The notes under the pieces: model-generated
Databases searched by the model: none
Told to the model about the DNA's origin: nothing
What the model saw: the letters and a program-made list of their open reading frames with translations, nothing else
Shown: one piece after another, positions 54,971 through 62,991 of the stretch
Layout: every line of letters starts with the position of its first letter
How positions within the stretch are numbered: the first letter of the stretch is position 1
Assembly (NCBI GenBank): GCA_944320955.1
Contig: CALUJL010000030.1
Coordinates: 62,001-126,000, forward strand
Reading direction: 5' to 3'
From: an uncultured Bacteroidaceae bacterium
GTDB lineage: Bacteria > Bacteroidota > Bacteroidia > Bacteroidales > Bacteroidaceae
Length of the DNA: 64,000 bases
Position numbers and translations under genes: made by a program

Positions 54971-55663
54971 ATGGCAACGATGAAGAAAATTAGATTGTCT
55001 GCATTGTTTCTGCTCCTTGGCTTTTTCTGTGGGGCGGCATTGCTTTCTTGTTCGGACGATGACGATGGACCGAGTTCCGGTTCGTCAAATGGCGGGTTGG
55101 TTGGTACTTGGATGACTAGCGATGGCGGTTCCGGTTATCAATTCTTTCGGGATGGAACTTTTATTCTTTATGAATATGACGGGGACCGTGAAACTGGGAC
55201 CTATCGGGTACTGTCTTCTGAAAGAAACGATATCCTGATACTTGATTGGGATGGTGCAGGAATGGAGTACTGCCCTTATTCTTTAACGGACGATTGCCTT
55301 ACGTTGTATTCAGATACGGACTATACAGTCCTTTATAAGCATTCTAATGACGATTATTTCGATGAGGAAGAAGATGGGTCTGATTCCGGGAACAGAGAAC
55401 ACCATTCTTCTCTTTTGGGAGAATGGATAGAGGAGGATGGTGGTTATGTCTATGACTATTATTCTTTTTATTCAGACGGGACCGGCATACATGGCTCATA
55501 TGAGTGGGACATTGATTGGGTCAACGAGGATGAGGATATAGAATGGTACACCGTAGATAAGAAATATCTGTATATAAACGGAGCTCGATATCGATATTGG
55601 TGCGATGGTTCGACGCTTGAGATCGAGATAAAAGGAGAGATCAGGACTTATTATGAGAAGTAA
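54971..55663 (+). CDS. Paralogous surface lipoprotein with lipocalin-like modules
   Basis: Starts one base after the previous stop; ATG 54971, or 54980 (MKKIRLSALFLLLGFFCGAA), with lipobox LLSC followed by SDDDDG. It repeats the layout of its neighbour: LVGTWMTSDGGSGYQFFRDG, an acidic linker (DDYFDEEEDGSDSG), then LLGEWIEEDGGYVYDYYSFY. The shared VGTWMTS motif shows the two are tandem duplicates that have diverged. The 3' end overlaps the next gene by 11 nt. Low GC as in the neighbour. Confidence 0.8.
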   Translation: MATMKKIRLSALFLLLGFFCGAALLSCSDDDDGPSSGSSNGGLVGTWMTSDGGSGYQFFRDGTFILYEYDGDRETGTYRVLSSERNDILILDWDGAGMEYCPYSLTDDCLTLYSDTDYTVLYKHSNDDYFDEEEDGSDSGNREHHSSLLGEWIEEDGGYVYDYYSFYSDGTGIHGSYEWDIDWVNEDEDIEWYTVDKKYLYINGARYRYWCDGSTLEIEIKGEIRTYYEK

Positions 55664-56723
55664 ATTGTATCGTTATTGTTTAGGGTGCATTCACAAAAGC
55701 ATCAAGACAAGAAGTGGGGTAGCTAAGACTTTGGCTCCTACATATAAATACTTAGGCCTGCTTTTGTTCTGTGCTGTATCGGAGTTCTGCTTGGCCCAGC
55801 CTGCGGTGGACTACTCTGTGGTTTCCGTGCCGGAGGAATCGGGGACTGAATTCCTGCAGGTGAGTACTGCTGCCGATTATGTCTGCATGCCGCAAGTGAA
55901 GCGCGGCAGTGGCGGGCGAATCGACTGGCTCTCCAACCGTGTGCTCGATACCTCGGTCGACGGGCAAAGCATCGCTTACTTGTCGCTGCGGGGCAACACG
56001 ACGAACATCTTCATCAAGGACCTGAGCCGTCAGGGCAGCTCTACGCAACGGACCAACCGTCAAGGGGTCTGGGACTTTGCCTATTCGCCGGATGGGAACT
56101 CCATCTGTTTCTCTGAAGCGCGCGGCACGACGAACCAGATCTTCCTGACGGATGCGCGGACCGGCTATGTCTGTCGCCAGATCACGCAGGGAAGCAATGA
56201 TTATTCGCCCGTCTTTTCTCCGGATATGAAGAGCATCTTCTTCGCCCGTCTGGAGAACCGGGGAGTAAGCATCTGGAATTATAATATCGAGAACAACTTC
56301 CTCTCCAGTTTTACCAACGGAATGAATCCATGCCCGCTGCCGGGCGATGAAAAGTCCTTCTTTTGTACCCGTACCAACACAAGCGGAAGGAGCGAGATCT
56401 GGAAGGTAAACTACGAAAGCGGTGTGGAGGAGTGCATTGTTTCCGATCCGCAGCGCAGTTTTACCAGTCCTTCCCTTTCGCCGGACGGGCAGTGGATTCT
56501 TTTTGTAGGCGACAGTAAAATCCAAGGCAACGGCTTCGTCTATGCCAATACGGATCTCTTCGTAGCCCGGGTGGACGGCACCGGTTTTGCCCAGCTTACC
56601 TATCATGCGGCCGATGACCTGAGTCCTGTCTGGAGCCGCGACGGGCAATTCATCTATTTCCTCTCGCAGCGGGGAAATGCGGAGGGGATTTGCAATATAT
56701 GGCGCATGAATTTTCAATATTAG
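55653..56723 (+). CDS. TolB-like beta-propeller protein (WD40/PD40 repeats)
   Basis: A 356-residue exported protein; a long N-terminal extension precedes the hydrophobic signal (YLGLLLFCAVSEFCLAQ). Six or so PD40 blades: VWDFAYSPDGNSICFSEARG, DYSPVFSPDMKSIFFARLEN, FTSPSLSPDGQWILFVGDSK and DLSPVWSRDGQFIYFLSQRG. Such TolB-type propellers act in the periplasm as binding platforms. It overlaps the upstream lipoprotein gene by 11 nt in another frame, so the start may lie further downstream at a non-ATG codon, but no better in-frame start is visible. Part of a four-gene transcript from the promoter at 53785. Confidence 0.82.
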   Translation: MRSKLYRYCLGCIHKSIKTRSGVAKTLAPTYKYLGLLLFCAVSEFCLAQPAVDYSVVSVPEESGTEFLQVSTAADYVCMPQVKRGSGGRIDWLSNRVLDTSVDGQSIAYLSLRGNTTNIFIKDLSRQGSSTQRTNRQGVWDFAYSPDGNSICFSEARGTTNQIFLTDARTGYVCRQITQGSNDYSPVFSPDMKSIFFARLENRGVSIWNYNIENNFLSSFTNGMNPCPLPGDEKSFFCTRTNTSGRSEIWKVNYESGVEECIVSDPQRSFTSPSLSPDGQWILFVGDSKIQGNGFVYANTDLFVARVDGTGFAQLTYHAADDLSPVWSRDGQFIYFLSQRGNAEGICNIWRMNFQY

Positions 56724-56769
56724 TGCTTAAACATTTTATTCAAACATCAATTCTAAAAAGAAAAAGACG

Positions 56770-57582
56770 ATGAAAACTTTCAGACTTTTGGCTGCCCTTG
56801 TTTTGGCGGGGGTAGCAGGCAGTGCCTCGGCACAGTTCGTAAATTCGGCAGACAATAGCCGGGCCGCCTCCGGCGTTAGCGCCCGTTCGGTCCAGACCGA
56901 GGGATGGAACCGGATTTACGTCTCGTACAACAAAATCGGGTATAGTTACGATGGAGACGGCAATGACTATAGTGACGATTTGGGGTTCAATGGCTTCCAA
57001 TTCGGATACATAAAAGGTTTTTCGATTACTCCCCGTTTCCCCTTGTATGTGGAAGCCGGAATAGGGTTGCAATATGCCTTTAAGAATATGGATTTGGGAG
57101 ATTATAAAAGTGGTGAGATCCCTAGGATTCTTCAGGACGAAGATAAAAAACCTCAGATTGGTCTTGGCGACAATATAGAACAAACGTACAAATATAGCTT
57201 GCTCACCCTGCAGGTTCCTGTGAATCTCGTATATAAGTATGCTTTCAGCGATCGTTTTGCCATAGCTCCTTTCGTAGGTATCGATCTGAAGTACAACTTG
57301 CTGGGAAAATTAGTCCTGAAGAACGAAGCTCAGAATGAAGCTGGCGAGGCCAAGATGGAGGACAATGATATAAAAGACAGTTACGATGCCAATCTTTTTG
57401 ACAAGAAGGATATGGGTAGCAAGGATGCTACATGGAAACGTTTCCAGATAGGCTGGCACATCGGTCTGGGAATGGATATCAGCGATTTCTATGCTTCCAT
57501 CAGTTACGGGACGGACTTCACAGAGATATGCAAGAAGACCAAGTTGAGTAATATGGTAATATCTCTTGGCTATAATTTCTGA
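56770..57582 (+). CDS. Outer-membrane beta-barrel protein
   Basis: A 270-residue protein with signal peptide MKTFRLLAALVLAGVAGSAS. Alternating hydrophobic strands: RIYVSYNKIGYSY, FQFGYIKGFSI, LYVEAGIGLQYAF, LLTLQVPVNLVYKYAF, FAIAPFVGIDLKYNLLG, WHIGLGMDISDFYASISYG. It ends in the aromatic C-terminal strand NMVISLGYNF, the BAM recognition end. Fits the 8-10-strand outer_membrane_beta-barrel (OMP_b-brl) group. It is last in the operon and followed by a terminator. With two surface lipoproteins and a propeller it may form an envelope complex; this is inference. Confidence 0.85.
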   Translation: MKTFRLLAALVLAGVAGSASAQFVNSADNSRAASGVSARSVQTEGWNRIYVSYNKIGYSYDGDGNDYSDDLGFNGFQFGYIKGFSITPRFPLYVEAGIGLQYAFKNMDLGDYKSGEIPRILQDEDKKPQIGLGDNIEQTYKYSLLTLQVPVNLVYKYAFSDRFAIAPFVGIDLKYNLLGKLVLKNEAQNEAGEAKMEDNDIKDSYDANLFDKKDMGSKDATWKRFQIGWHIGLGMDISDFYASISYGTDFTEICKKTKLSNMVISLGYNF

Positions 57583-57685
57583 GCATTTCCCAGTTTGTTC
57601 TGACGCAGAATATAGTAGACCGTTACTTTTATGGACGTACAGATATAATTCATTTTTTTTATAATCATAACCAAAGATTAAATCC

Positions 57686-57721
57686 GGAGCGTCCGGCCCG
57701 TGTGGGTGGGGCGCTCTTTTT
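57686..57721 (+). terminator. Terminator of the lipoprotein-propeller-OMP operon
   Basis: GGAGCGTCCGGCCC and GGGTGGGGCGCTC form an imperfect stem (about 57686-57715) followed by five T. Confidence 0.75.
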
Positions 57722-57742
57722 CTGTTCTTGTCCGGCGGCGGA

Positions 57743-57876
57743 CGAAAAGCGTTCTGGCAAGAGGGAAAAAGTGCTTCGGCAATAGGGAAGAAGTGCAGCG
57801 TGTTTTTGGGAAAAGTGCTGCATGTTTTTGGAAAAAGTGCCGCATGTTTCAGGGGAAAGCGCTGCCGCTTTTTGTG
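57743..57876. repeat. 22-bp repeat family, locus with five to six units
   Basis: Tandem units AAAAGCGTTCTGGCAAGAGGG, AAAAAGTGCTTCGGCAATAGGG, AGAAGTGCAGCGTGTTTTTGG, GAAAAGTGCTGCATGTTTTTGG, AAAAAGTGCCGCATGTTTCAGG and GGAAAGCGCTGCCGCTTTTTG in the convergent spacer between the OMP and GH43 genes. The last unit is closest to the core sequence. Confidence 0.9.
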
Positions 57877-57998
57877 GGGGGCTGTAGGCTTTGGGCTATC
57901 GCAGGGAGCCGAGGGAGGGCGATGGTGCAAGAACCAGCCCCACACGGAGGCGTGGTGCCGGTCCGTGCGGGGCTGATTTGTTTTTGTGCGGGGAGGCG

Positions 57999-60635
57999 TT
58001 ATTCCCGGATTCTCTTCCGGCTTTTGCTGCTGCCGTCGGCGTAGTGTATTTGTTCGATGTAGACGCCCGCGGAGGGAGTGGCTGTGGGGCGTCCGTCGAG
58101 CGTGAAGTAGGCGCGCGATGTCTCTTCGGGAGTCGCCGCGGACTGTAGGGGCGAGTCGATGCCGGTGGCGGCCGAGGGGTCGAGCACCACGTCGAACTCG
58201 GCGAGCGAGGCGTAGGTGCCTTCGCTGGAGACGAGGCGCAGGTAGCGGCATTCGTAGGTGTCGAAGGTGACTTCGGTGCAGTAGGGCAGCCAGTCGCCGT
58301 AGGAGATGTTGCGCCACTGCTTGCCGTCCGTGCTGGCCAGGAGCTGGTATTTGCGGATGAGGCCGTTGCTCGACCCGTCGTCCATGCGGGGCGTGGCGAG
58401 GAAGCCGCGGATGGCGTGGGTGCGGCCCATGTCGATGGTGATGTGGTGGGGCGCGGAGGCCGTGGAGCCGCTGTAGCGGGTGTGCCAGATGGTGTTGGCG
58501 TTGCCGTCGATGGCGTTGCGGGCGGGGGCGTTTTCGCTGGCGGTCTCTTCGCTGCTGCAGGCGGTGACTGTCCATCCGCTCTTGTCGGCGAAGTGCCCTT
58601 CGGTGGGCGTCTCGCGCCATTCGCCGGTGACGAAGTTGATGTCGAAGCGCTCGTGGTACTTAAAGGTGCAGCGGGTGCCGTCGAAGGAGATGGGGAAGAT
58701 GATGGTCTTCGTCTCCGGCAGGCCGGGGTCTTGCCAGCGGTCGCCGACGTAGAGGTAGGTGGTCGTTTTCGTCCCCTTTATCTCGAGTATGGCGGCGGCC
58801 TGCGTGTCGTAGGCCATGGGGTTGCCCACGTTCTGGAGTGCCGACCATCCGCTTTCCAGATTGCCCGTATAGGACATTTTGCACTGGTTGGGGTCCCATC
58901 CGGAGCAGGCGGAGTTGAACATGAAGTAGCGGTCGCCGATGCGCACGATGGCGGGTGCTTCGCGCCGTTGCCAGGGGAAGAGCTGGGTGTGGGCCACGGC
59001 TTCGTGGTAGTCGTCCGAGAGGCGGAAGAGGCCGAGGTGCTGGTTTTCTTCGGTGGTGGAGACGAAGTAGGCCGTGCCGTCCGTGTCTTGGAAGACGTTG
59101 CAGTCGCGCGACTTGATGCCGAGCGGGCGTCCGCTCCAGACGTAGCGGTAGGCGCCGTTTACCGAGTCGCACTCGAAACTGGCGGCTTCCGAGGCGCCGT
59201 AGTCGCTCGACTCGTAGTGGCACCAGACGACGAACTTGTCGGTCTTCGCGTTGTAGAGCAGCTTGGGGCGCTCGATCATGCGGCTGCTGCCGAGTTCGGC
59301 GGTGGTCACGCCGTTTTGGATGATTTTCTTTTCGAATTTCCAGTGGACGAGGTCGGTGGAGGAGTAGAGGTTTACGTCGGGGTTCCACCAGTTGGACCGG
59401 TCTTCGCCGCACATGTACCAGATGTCGCCTACGCGCACGAAGCCCGGGGCATGGGCCTGCACGGTGGCTCCGTCATCGGTTTGCCACAGAAGGCCGTTCT
59501 GGATGGTGACCCACTCTTCGGGGCGGTTCTTCAGGTAGCTGGCCTGTGCGGCTTCGATGTAGCCGGTCCCTGCCCGGAAGTCGGCCTCCGTCGTGGCTTC
59601 GGCCAGCATCCGTCCGGCTTCGGCCAAGGCTTCCTGCAGGGCTTCCCGGCCTTCGTAGCCGGTGGCCTGCAGCTGGTTGCGGGCGGTGCTGATGGCCTTG
59701 CTCATTTTCTGGTACTGCCCGAAGCGGCCGGCCAGCCCGCGCAGCAGGGGGAGTGTCCCGCAGACCCAGCTGTAGTGGTCTTCGTCTTGGGAATAGTAGG
59801 CCGTGATGTCCGCATGGATCTGCCTCACGGAGTCGAGCAGGGCAAATGCCGACTGCCCGCTCGCTGCATAAAGGGCGTCTGCCTCATTGCGCAGGGTGGC
59901 GTAGGCTGCGGTGATTTCCTGGAAGTGGAGGTGGGCGGCCTGGAGCAGGTCGATGGCTGCCTGCATCTTGGCCTCGTCGCCGCCGGCCGTGGCGCAGGCG
60001 GAGAAGGCGGCTTGCATCTCTTCGCGGTTGTACCATGCCTGCCGGTCTTCGGCCAGGGTGTCGTCGACGCATTGTTTGTGCCATGCGTCGAGGAGCAGGG
60101 CAAGGTCGCCGGGTTCAGGTTCGTACTGGTAGAGCCGGAAGGAGTCGAAGTCGATAGTCCCTCCACCCGTAACGTTCAGGGCCAGTCCCAGCTCGGCATT
60201 CCCGTCCGCTATGAGGGCTTCCACCTCGTATGTGCCGGCCTTTCCGGTGGGGATGGGCGTCGCGGAGTCGTTCAGGTAGAGCTCCACTGTGCCGCCGAAT
60301 GAGGTGGAGACGACGGCAGTCAGCCTGTAGCGTCCTGCGGGGAGCTGCGAAATTTGCTGGCAGGCTTTGCCCGTGAGCGGGCCGCTGGGCTGCCAGAGCT
60401 GCCAGTGGTTCTGGTTTCCGGCGATTGTGCCGTCCGCTTTTTCAGTGGTGCTGATCTTCGACTGCACTCCCGAGGAGCTGAGCTCCAGGGTCCATCCGCG
60501 GGGTGCGTTGGCCTCCATGGCTTCGTCCGTAAAGTCGGCGTTGGAGAGGAATTGGCCGGTCACGTCGGTCTGTGCCGCCCCGGCCGTCGCGGCGGCCAGG
60601 AGCAGGGCGGTGAGTAAGGATTTCAAGGGGTTCAT
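57999..60635 (-). CDS. GH43 subfamily 24-like exo-beta-1,3-galactanase, multidomain, secreted
   Basis: An 878-residue exported enzyme: signal MNPLKSLLTALLLAAATAGA, N-terminal jelly-roll (about 25-172), helical FIVAR-like region (about 178-370), GH43 propeller (about 375-675), F5/8C (CBM32-like) domain (about 685-830) and a T9SS-type end. The catalytic part matches exo-beta-1,3-galactanases: QAHAPGFVRVGDIWYMCGED, ERPKLLYNAKTDKFVVW, GIKSRDCNVFQDTDGTAYFV (Asp511), REAPAIVRIG (acid Glu559) and MAYDTQAAAI (Gln612). As in that subfamily, the usual GH43 base Asp is missing and the Gln is kept. It acts on the galactan backbone of arabinogalactan; it starts 19 nt after the GH127 gene. Confidence 0.82.
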   Translation of the reverse strand: MNPLKSLLTALLLAAATAGAAQTDVTGQFLSNADFTDEAMEANAPRGWTLELSSSGVQSKISTTEKADGTIAGNQNHWQLWQPSGPLTGKACQQISQLPAGRYRLTAVVSTSFGGTVELYLNDSATPIPTGKAGTYEVEALIADGNAELGLALNVTGGGTIDFDSFRLYQYEPEPGDLALLLDAWHKQCVDDTLAEDRQAWYNREEMQAAFSACATAGGDEAKMQAAIDLLQAAHLHFQEITAAYATLRNEADALYAASGQSAFALLDSVRQIHADITAYYSQDEDHYSWVCGTLPLLRGLAGRFGQYQKMSKAISTARNQLQATGYEGREALQEALAEAGRMLAEATTEADFRAGTGYIEAAQASYLKNRPEEWVTIQNGLLWQTDDGATVQAHAPGFVRVGDIWYMCGEDRSNWWNPDVNLYSSTDLVHWKFEKKIIQNGVTTAELGSSRMIERPKLLYNAKTDKFVVWCHYESSDYGASEAASFECDSVNGAYRYVWSGRPLGIKSRDCNVFQDTDGTAYFVSTTEENQHLGLFRLSDDYHEAVAHTQLFPWQRREAPAIVRIGDRYFMFNSACSGWDPNQCKMSYTGNLESGWSALQNVGNPMAYDTQAAAILEIKGTKTTTYLYVGDRWQDPGLPETKTIIFPISFDGTRCTFKYHERFDINFVTGEWRETPTEGHFADKSGWTVTACSSEETASENAPARNAIDGNANTIWHTRYSGSTASAPHHITIDMGRTHAIRGFLATPRMDDGSSNGLIRKYQLLASTDGKQWRNISYGDWLPYCTEVTFDTYECRYLRLVSSEGTYASLAEFDVVLDPSAATGIDSPLQSAATPEETSRAYFTLDGRPTATPSAGVYIEQIHYADGSSKSRKRIRE

Positions 60636-60654
60636 GGCGTATGATGGGGTTGGT

Positions 60655-62652
60655 TTAGTTTTTACTGCCGGTCAGCCAGATGGCGTAGGTAAAGGCTTTT
60701 GTGTTTTTCCGCGGCTTCTGTTCTCCTTTTCTGTACCATTGCCCGATGTTGCAGAAAGGCGTGAGCGTGAGTTGCACCTTGCGCCCCATGTAGTCGGCCT
60801 CGGCGCGGTAGGCGGGGCCCAGCAGGCTGCTGTCGGGCAGGGCCGTGCGGACGGGGAGTTTTCCGGTGTCTATCGTGACGTCGCGGTAGAGGTCGGCGTC
60901 GTCGTTGCAGAGGGCTTTGTTCCAGACCATGTCCACGCAGTAGACGATGGGGCCGCGCAGGAAGGCGTAGGGCGTCTTGTCGGCCGGTTCTTCGCGGTAC
61001 ATGATTTCGCCGCCGGGGAGGGTGTAGGAGGGGTAGTTGCTGTGGTGCTCGCGCATCAGCCACCGCTCTTCCATCGGGAAGCGCAGGGCGATGCGGTCGC
61101 CGGCCTTCCACTTCCGGTCGAGCAGCAGGTAGCTGCCCGGGTCGACCCCGCCTACTTTTTCTCCGTTGACAGCCACTTCGGGCCGGCTGCACCAGGCGGG
61201 GATGCGCAGGTGGAGGCGCTTCCCGGAGGCGGCACGGGTGATTTCGATTTCGGCGCCTTCCTCCACCGGGTAGTTGCCCGAGAGGCGGAAGGAGAAGCCG
61301 CTGCCGGTGTATTCGGAGGGGACGTACTGGTTGACGAAAAAGTCCTTGCCTTGTTCGGCATAGAAGAAGGTGGGGAGCAGGGAGATGATGCGGTGTCCGC
61401 TGGCGGTGCAGCAGTCGGGGCCGTGGAAGTAGCCCTCGGGCTTGGCTCCGTTGGGCGCCGTGTGGTAGCGGCAGGTGCCGGTCTCGGCGTCTTGCGCGGC
61501 AAACACGTGGTTGAGCATCAGCCGCTCCATGGCGTCGGCGTATTTCGTGTCGCCGGTGAGCTGGAGGAGTTGCTGGGTGAGCTGCATCCACGACATGGTG
61601 GCGCAGGTCTCCACGATGTTTCCCGAGAGGGGTTTCACATAACCATGCTCGTAGTGTTCGGCCACGCTGACGCCGCCGGTGATGTACATCTGCCGGCGGT
61701 AGATGTCATCCCATGCCCCGGCCACTTTCCGCAGCAGCGAGGCGTCGCCCGTGATGCGGTAGAGGCGCAGGAAGCCCATGAAGTTCATGTGGAAAGTGTG
61801 CGAATGGACGTAGGGTTGCAGCCGGTCGATTCCCAGAGTGCCGTCGGCCACGGAGTCGAGGCGCGAGAAGGAATCCCAGCCGCTCCAGCGGTCGATATTA
61901 CTTACCACCCAGAGGCTCCAGTCCAGGTACTTCTTCTTTCCCGTAACCTCGTAGAGGCGCGCGATGGGGTCGCAGAGCAAGGTGCCTTCCCAGCCGTAGT
62001 GGACGCTGTGCCCGGCGAAGTCCGAGGTGCCGGAGAGGTGCTTGAGTCTGTTGTCGGGGTAGCGCAGGGCGGAGGGCCAGAACTCGTTTTTCCCCGGTCC
62101 GAAGTAGCGGAGGAAATAGTCGGCCAGCCGCTCGGCGGACTGCAGTGCCTGCTTGTCGCCCGTTTCCTCGTAGACGGTGGTCAGCGCGTGGAAGACAAAA
62201 TAGAGTTCGTAGGGGTCCATGCCGCGGATGGGGCGCTCCTTCGAGCGGTAGTCGCGGGCCGTGGCGCCGAGGTAGCCTTCAGCCTCCTGTGAGTCGATGA
62301 TGCGGTAGAGCTCGCTTTGGGCTTTTTTCAGGAGCTCCTGGTCGCCGTTCTGGATGGCCGAGAGGTAGGCCGATTCGAGCCACTTGCCGTGCTGTTCGGC
62401 ACGGGTCCAGTTCCAGTCGCGGTGTTGGCGGCGGACAACGAAGTCCACATACTCGTCGATGGGGAAATTCTTGAGGTACACGTCGCGGTTCAGGGCGATG
62501 CGCTGCCCCACGAACCCTTGTATGTTCCGTACTGAGGCCACGGGCACGGGCTTTTCCGCCAGGCCGATTTTCTCCGTCTTCTTCCCGGCGTATCCCGCGA
62601 GGGGCAGCAGGGCCAGGAGCAGGGCTGTCTTCTTTAGGGTTGCTTGTATCAT
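60655..62652 (-). CDS. GH127/GH146-type beta-L-arabinofuranosidase
   Basis: A 665-residue exported (alpha/alpha)6-barrel enzyme. ATG 62652 starts the signal MIQATLKKTALLLALLPLAG; the much longer upstream frame is spurious. The DUF1680 signature is clear: RDVYLKNFPIDEYVDFV, WEGTLLCDPI, HEHG-like AEHYEHGYVKPL, and the zinc-thiolate catalytic cluster from Glu348 and Cys350 (VETCATMSW) with Cys414-Cys415 (GPDCCTASGHR), one of which is the nucleophile. A C-terminal beta-sandwich follows (LHLRIPAWCSRPEVAVNGEK). It would remove beta-L-arabinofuranose side groups from arabinogalactan proteins, preparing substrate for the adjacent GH43. Confidence 0.9.
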   Translation of the reverse strand: MIQATLKKTALLLALLPLAGYAGKKTEKIGLAEKPVPVASVRNIQGFVGQRIALNRDVYLKNFPIDEYVDFVVRRQHRDWNWTRAEQHGKWLESAYLSAIQNGDQELLKKAQSELYRIIDSQEAEGYLGATARDYRSKERPIRGMDPYELYFVFHALTTVYEETGDKQALQSAERLADYFLRYFGPGKNEFWPSALRYPDNRLKHLSGTSDFAGHSVHYGWEGTLLCDPIARLYEVTGKKKYLDWSLWVVSNIDRWSGWDSFSRLDSVADGTLGIDRLQPYVHSHTFHMNFMGFLRLYRITGDASLLRKVAGAWDDIYRRQMYITGGVSVAEHYEHGYVKPLSGNIVETCATMSWMQLTQQLLQLTGDTKYADAMERLMLNHVFAAQDAETGTCRYHTAPNGAKPEGYFHGPDCCTASGHRIISLLPTFFYAEQGKDFFVNQYVPSEYTGSGFSFRLSGNYPVEEGAEIEITRAASGKRLHLRIPAWCSRPEVAVNGEKVGGVDPGSYLLLDRKWKAGDRIALRFPMEERWLMREHHSNYPSYTLPGGEIMYREEPADKTPYAFLRGPIVYCVDMVWNKALCNDDADLYRDVTIDTGKLPVRTALPDSSLLGPAYRAEADYMGRKVQLTLTPFCNIGQWYRKGEQKPRKNTKAFTYAIWLTGSKN

Positions 62653-62720
62653 GTTTTTGCTATTATGGGTAAGTCGTTTTTCCCGGACTGGGCAGGCCGG
62701 GAAGATTTCATTTGCATCCT

Positions 62721-62795
62721 TCCCGGAAAAGCGGCAGGGCTTTCTGAAGAAAGTGGCAGGACTTTCCGGAAAAAGCGGCAGGGCTTTTCCCGAAG
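62721..62795. repeat. 22-bp repeat family, locus in the GH127-sensor divergent spacer
   Basis: Three units (GGAAAAGCGGCAGGGCTTTC, AGAAAGTGGCAGGACTTTCC, GGAAAAAGCGGCAGGGCTTTTC). The remaining part of the 339-nt divergent spacer holds the sensor promoter and no other recognised element. Confidence 0.85.
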
Positions 62796-62954
62796 ATGTC
62801 TGCCGCGAATTTACGCGAATTCCTCCTCTCCGGAGGTGCAGAATTGTGGAAAAGAGGTAAAAGATTGGGCGGAAGGCGACGATTCTTGCCCGGATACTCG
62901 TTTTTTGACCTTGCGTTCCCGCTTTCCGGGCTATGTTTCTTGTTGCAGAATCCT

Positions 62955-62962
62955 TAAATTTG
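62955..62962 (+). promoter_or_regulatory. Promoter -7 box TAAATTTG for the hybrid sensor gene
   Basis: TAAATTTG fits TAnnTTTG, 30 nt before the ATG at 62992. Confidence 0.55.
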
Positions 62963-62991
62963 CAAGCGATAACCCTTGCCCTCTTCCCGCC

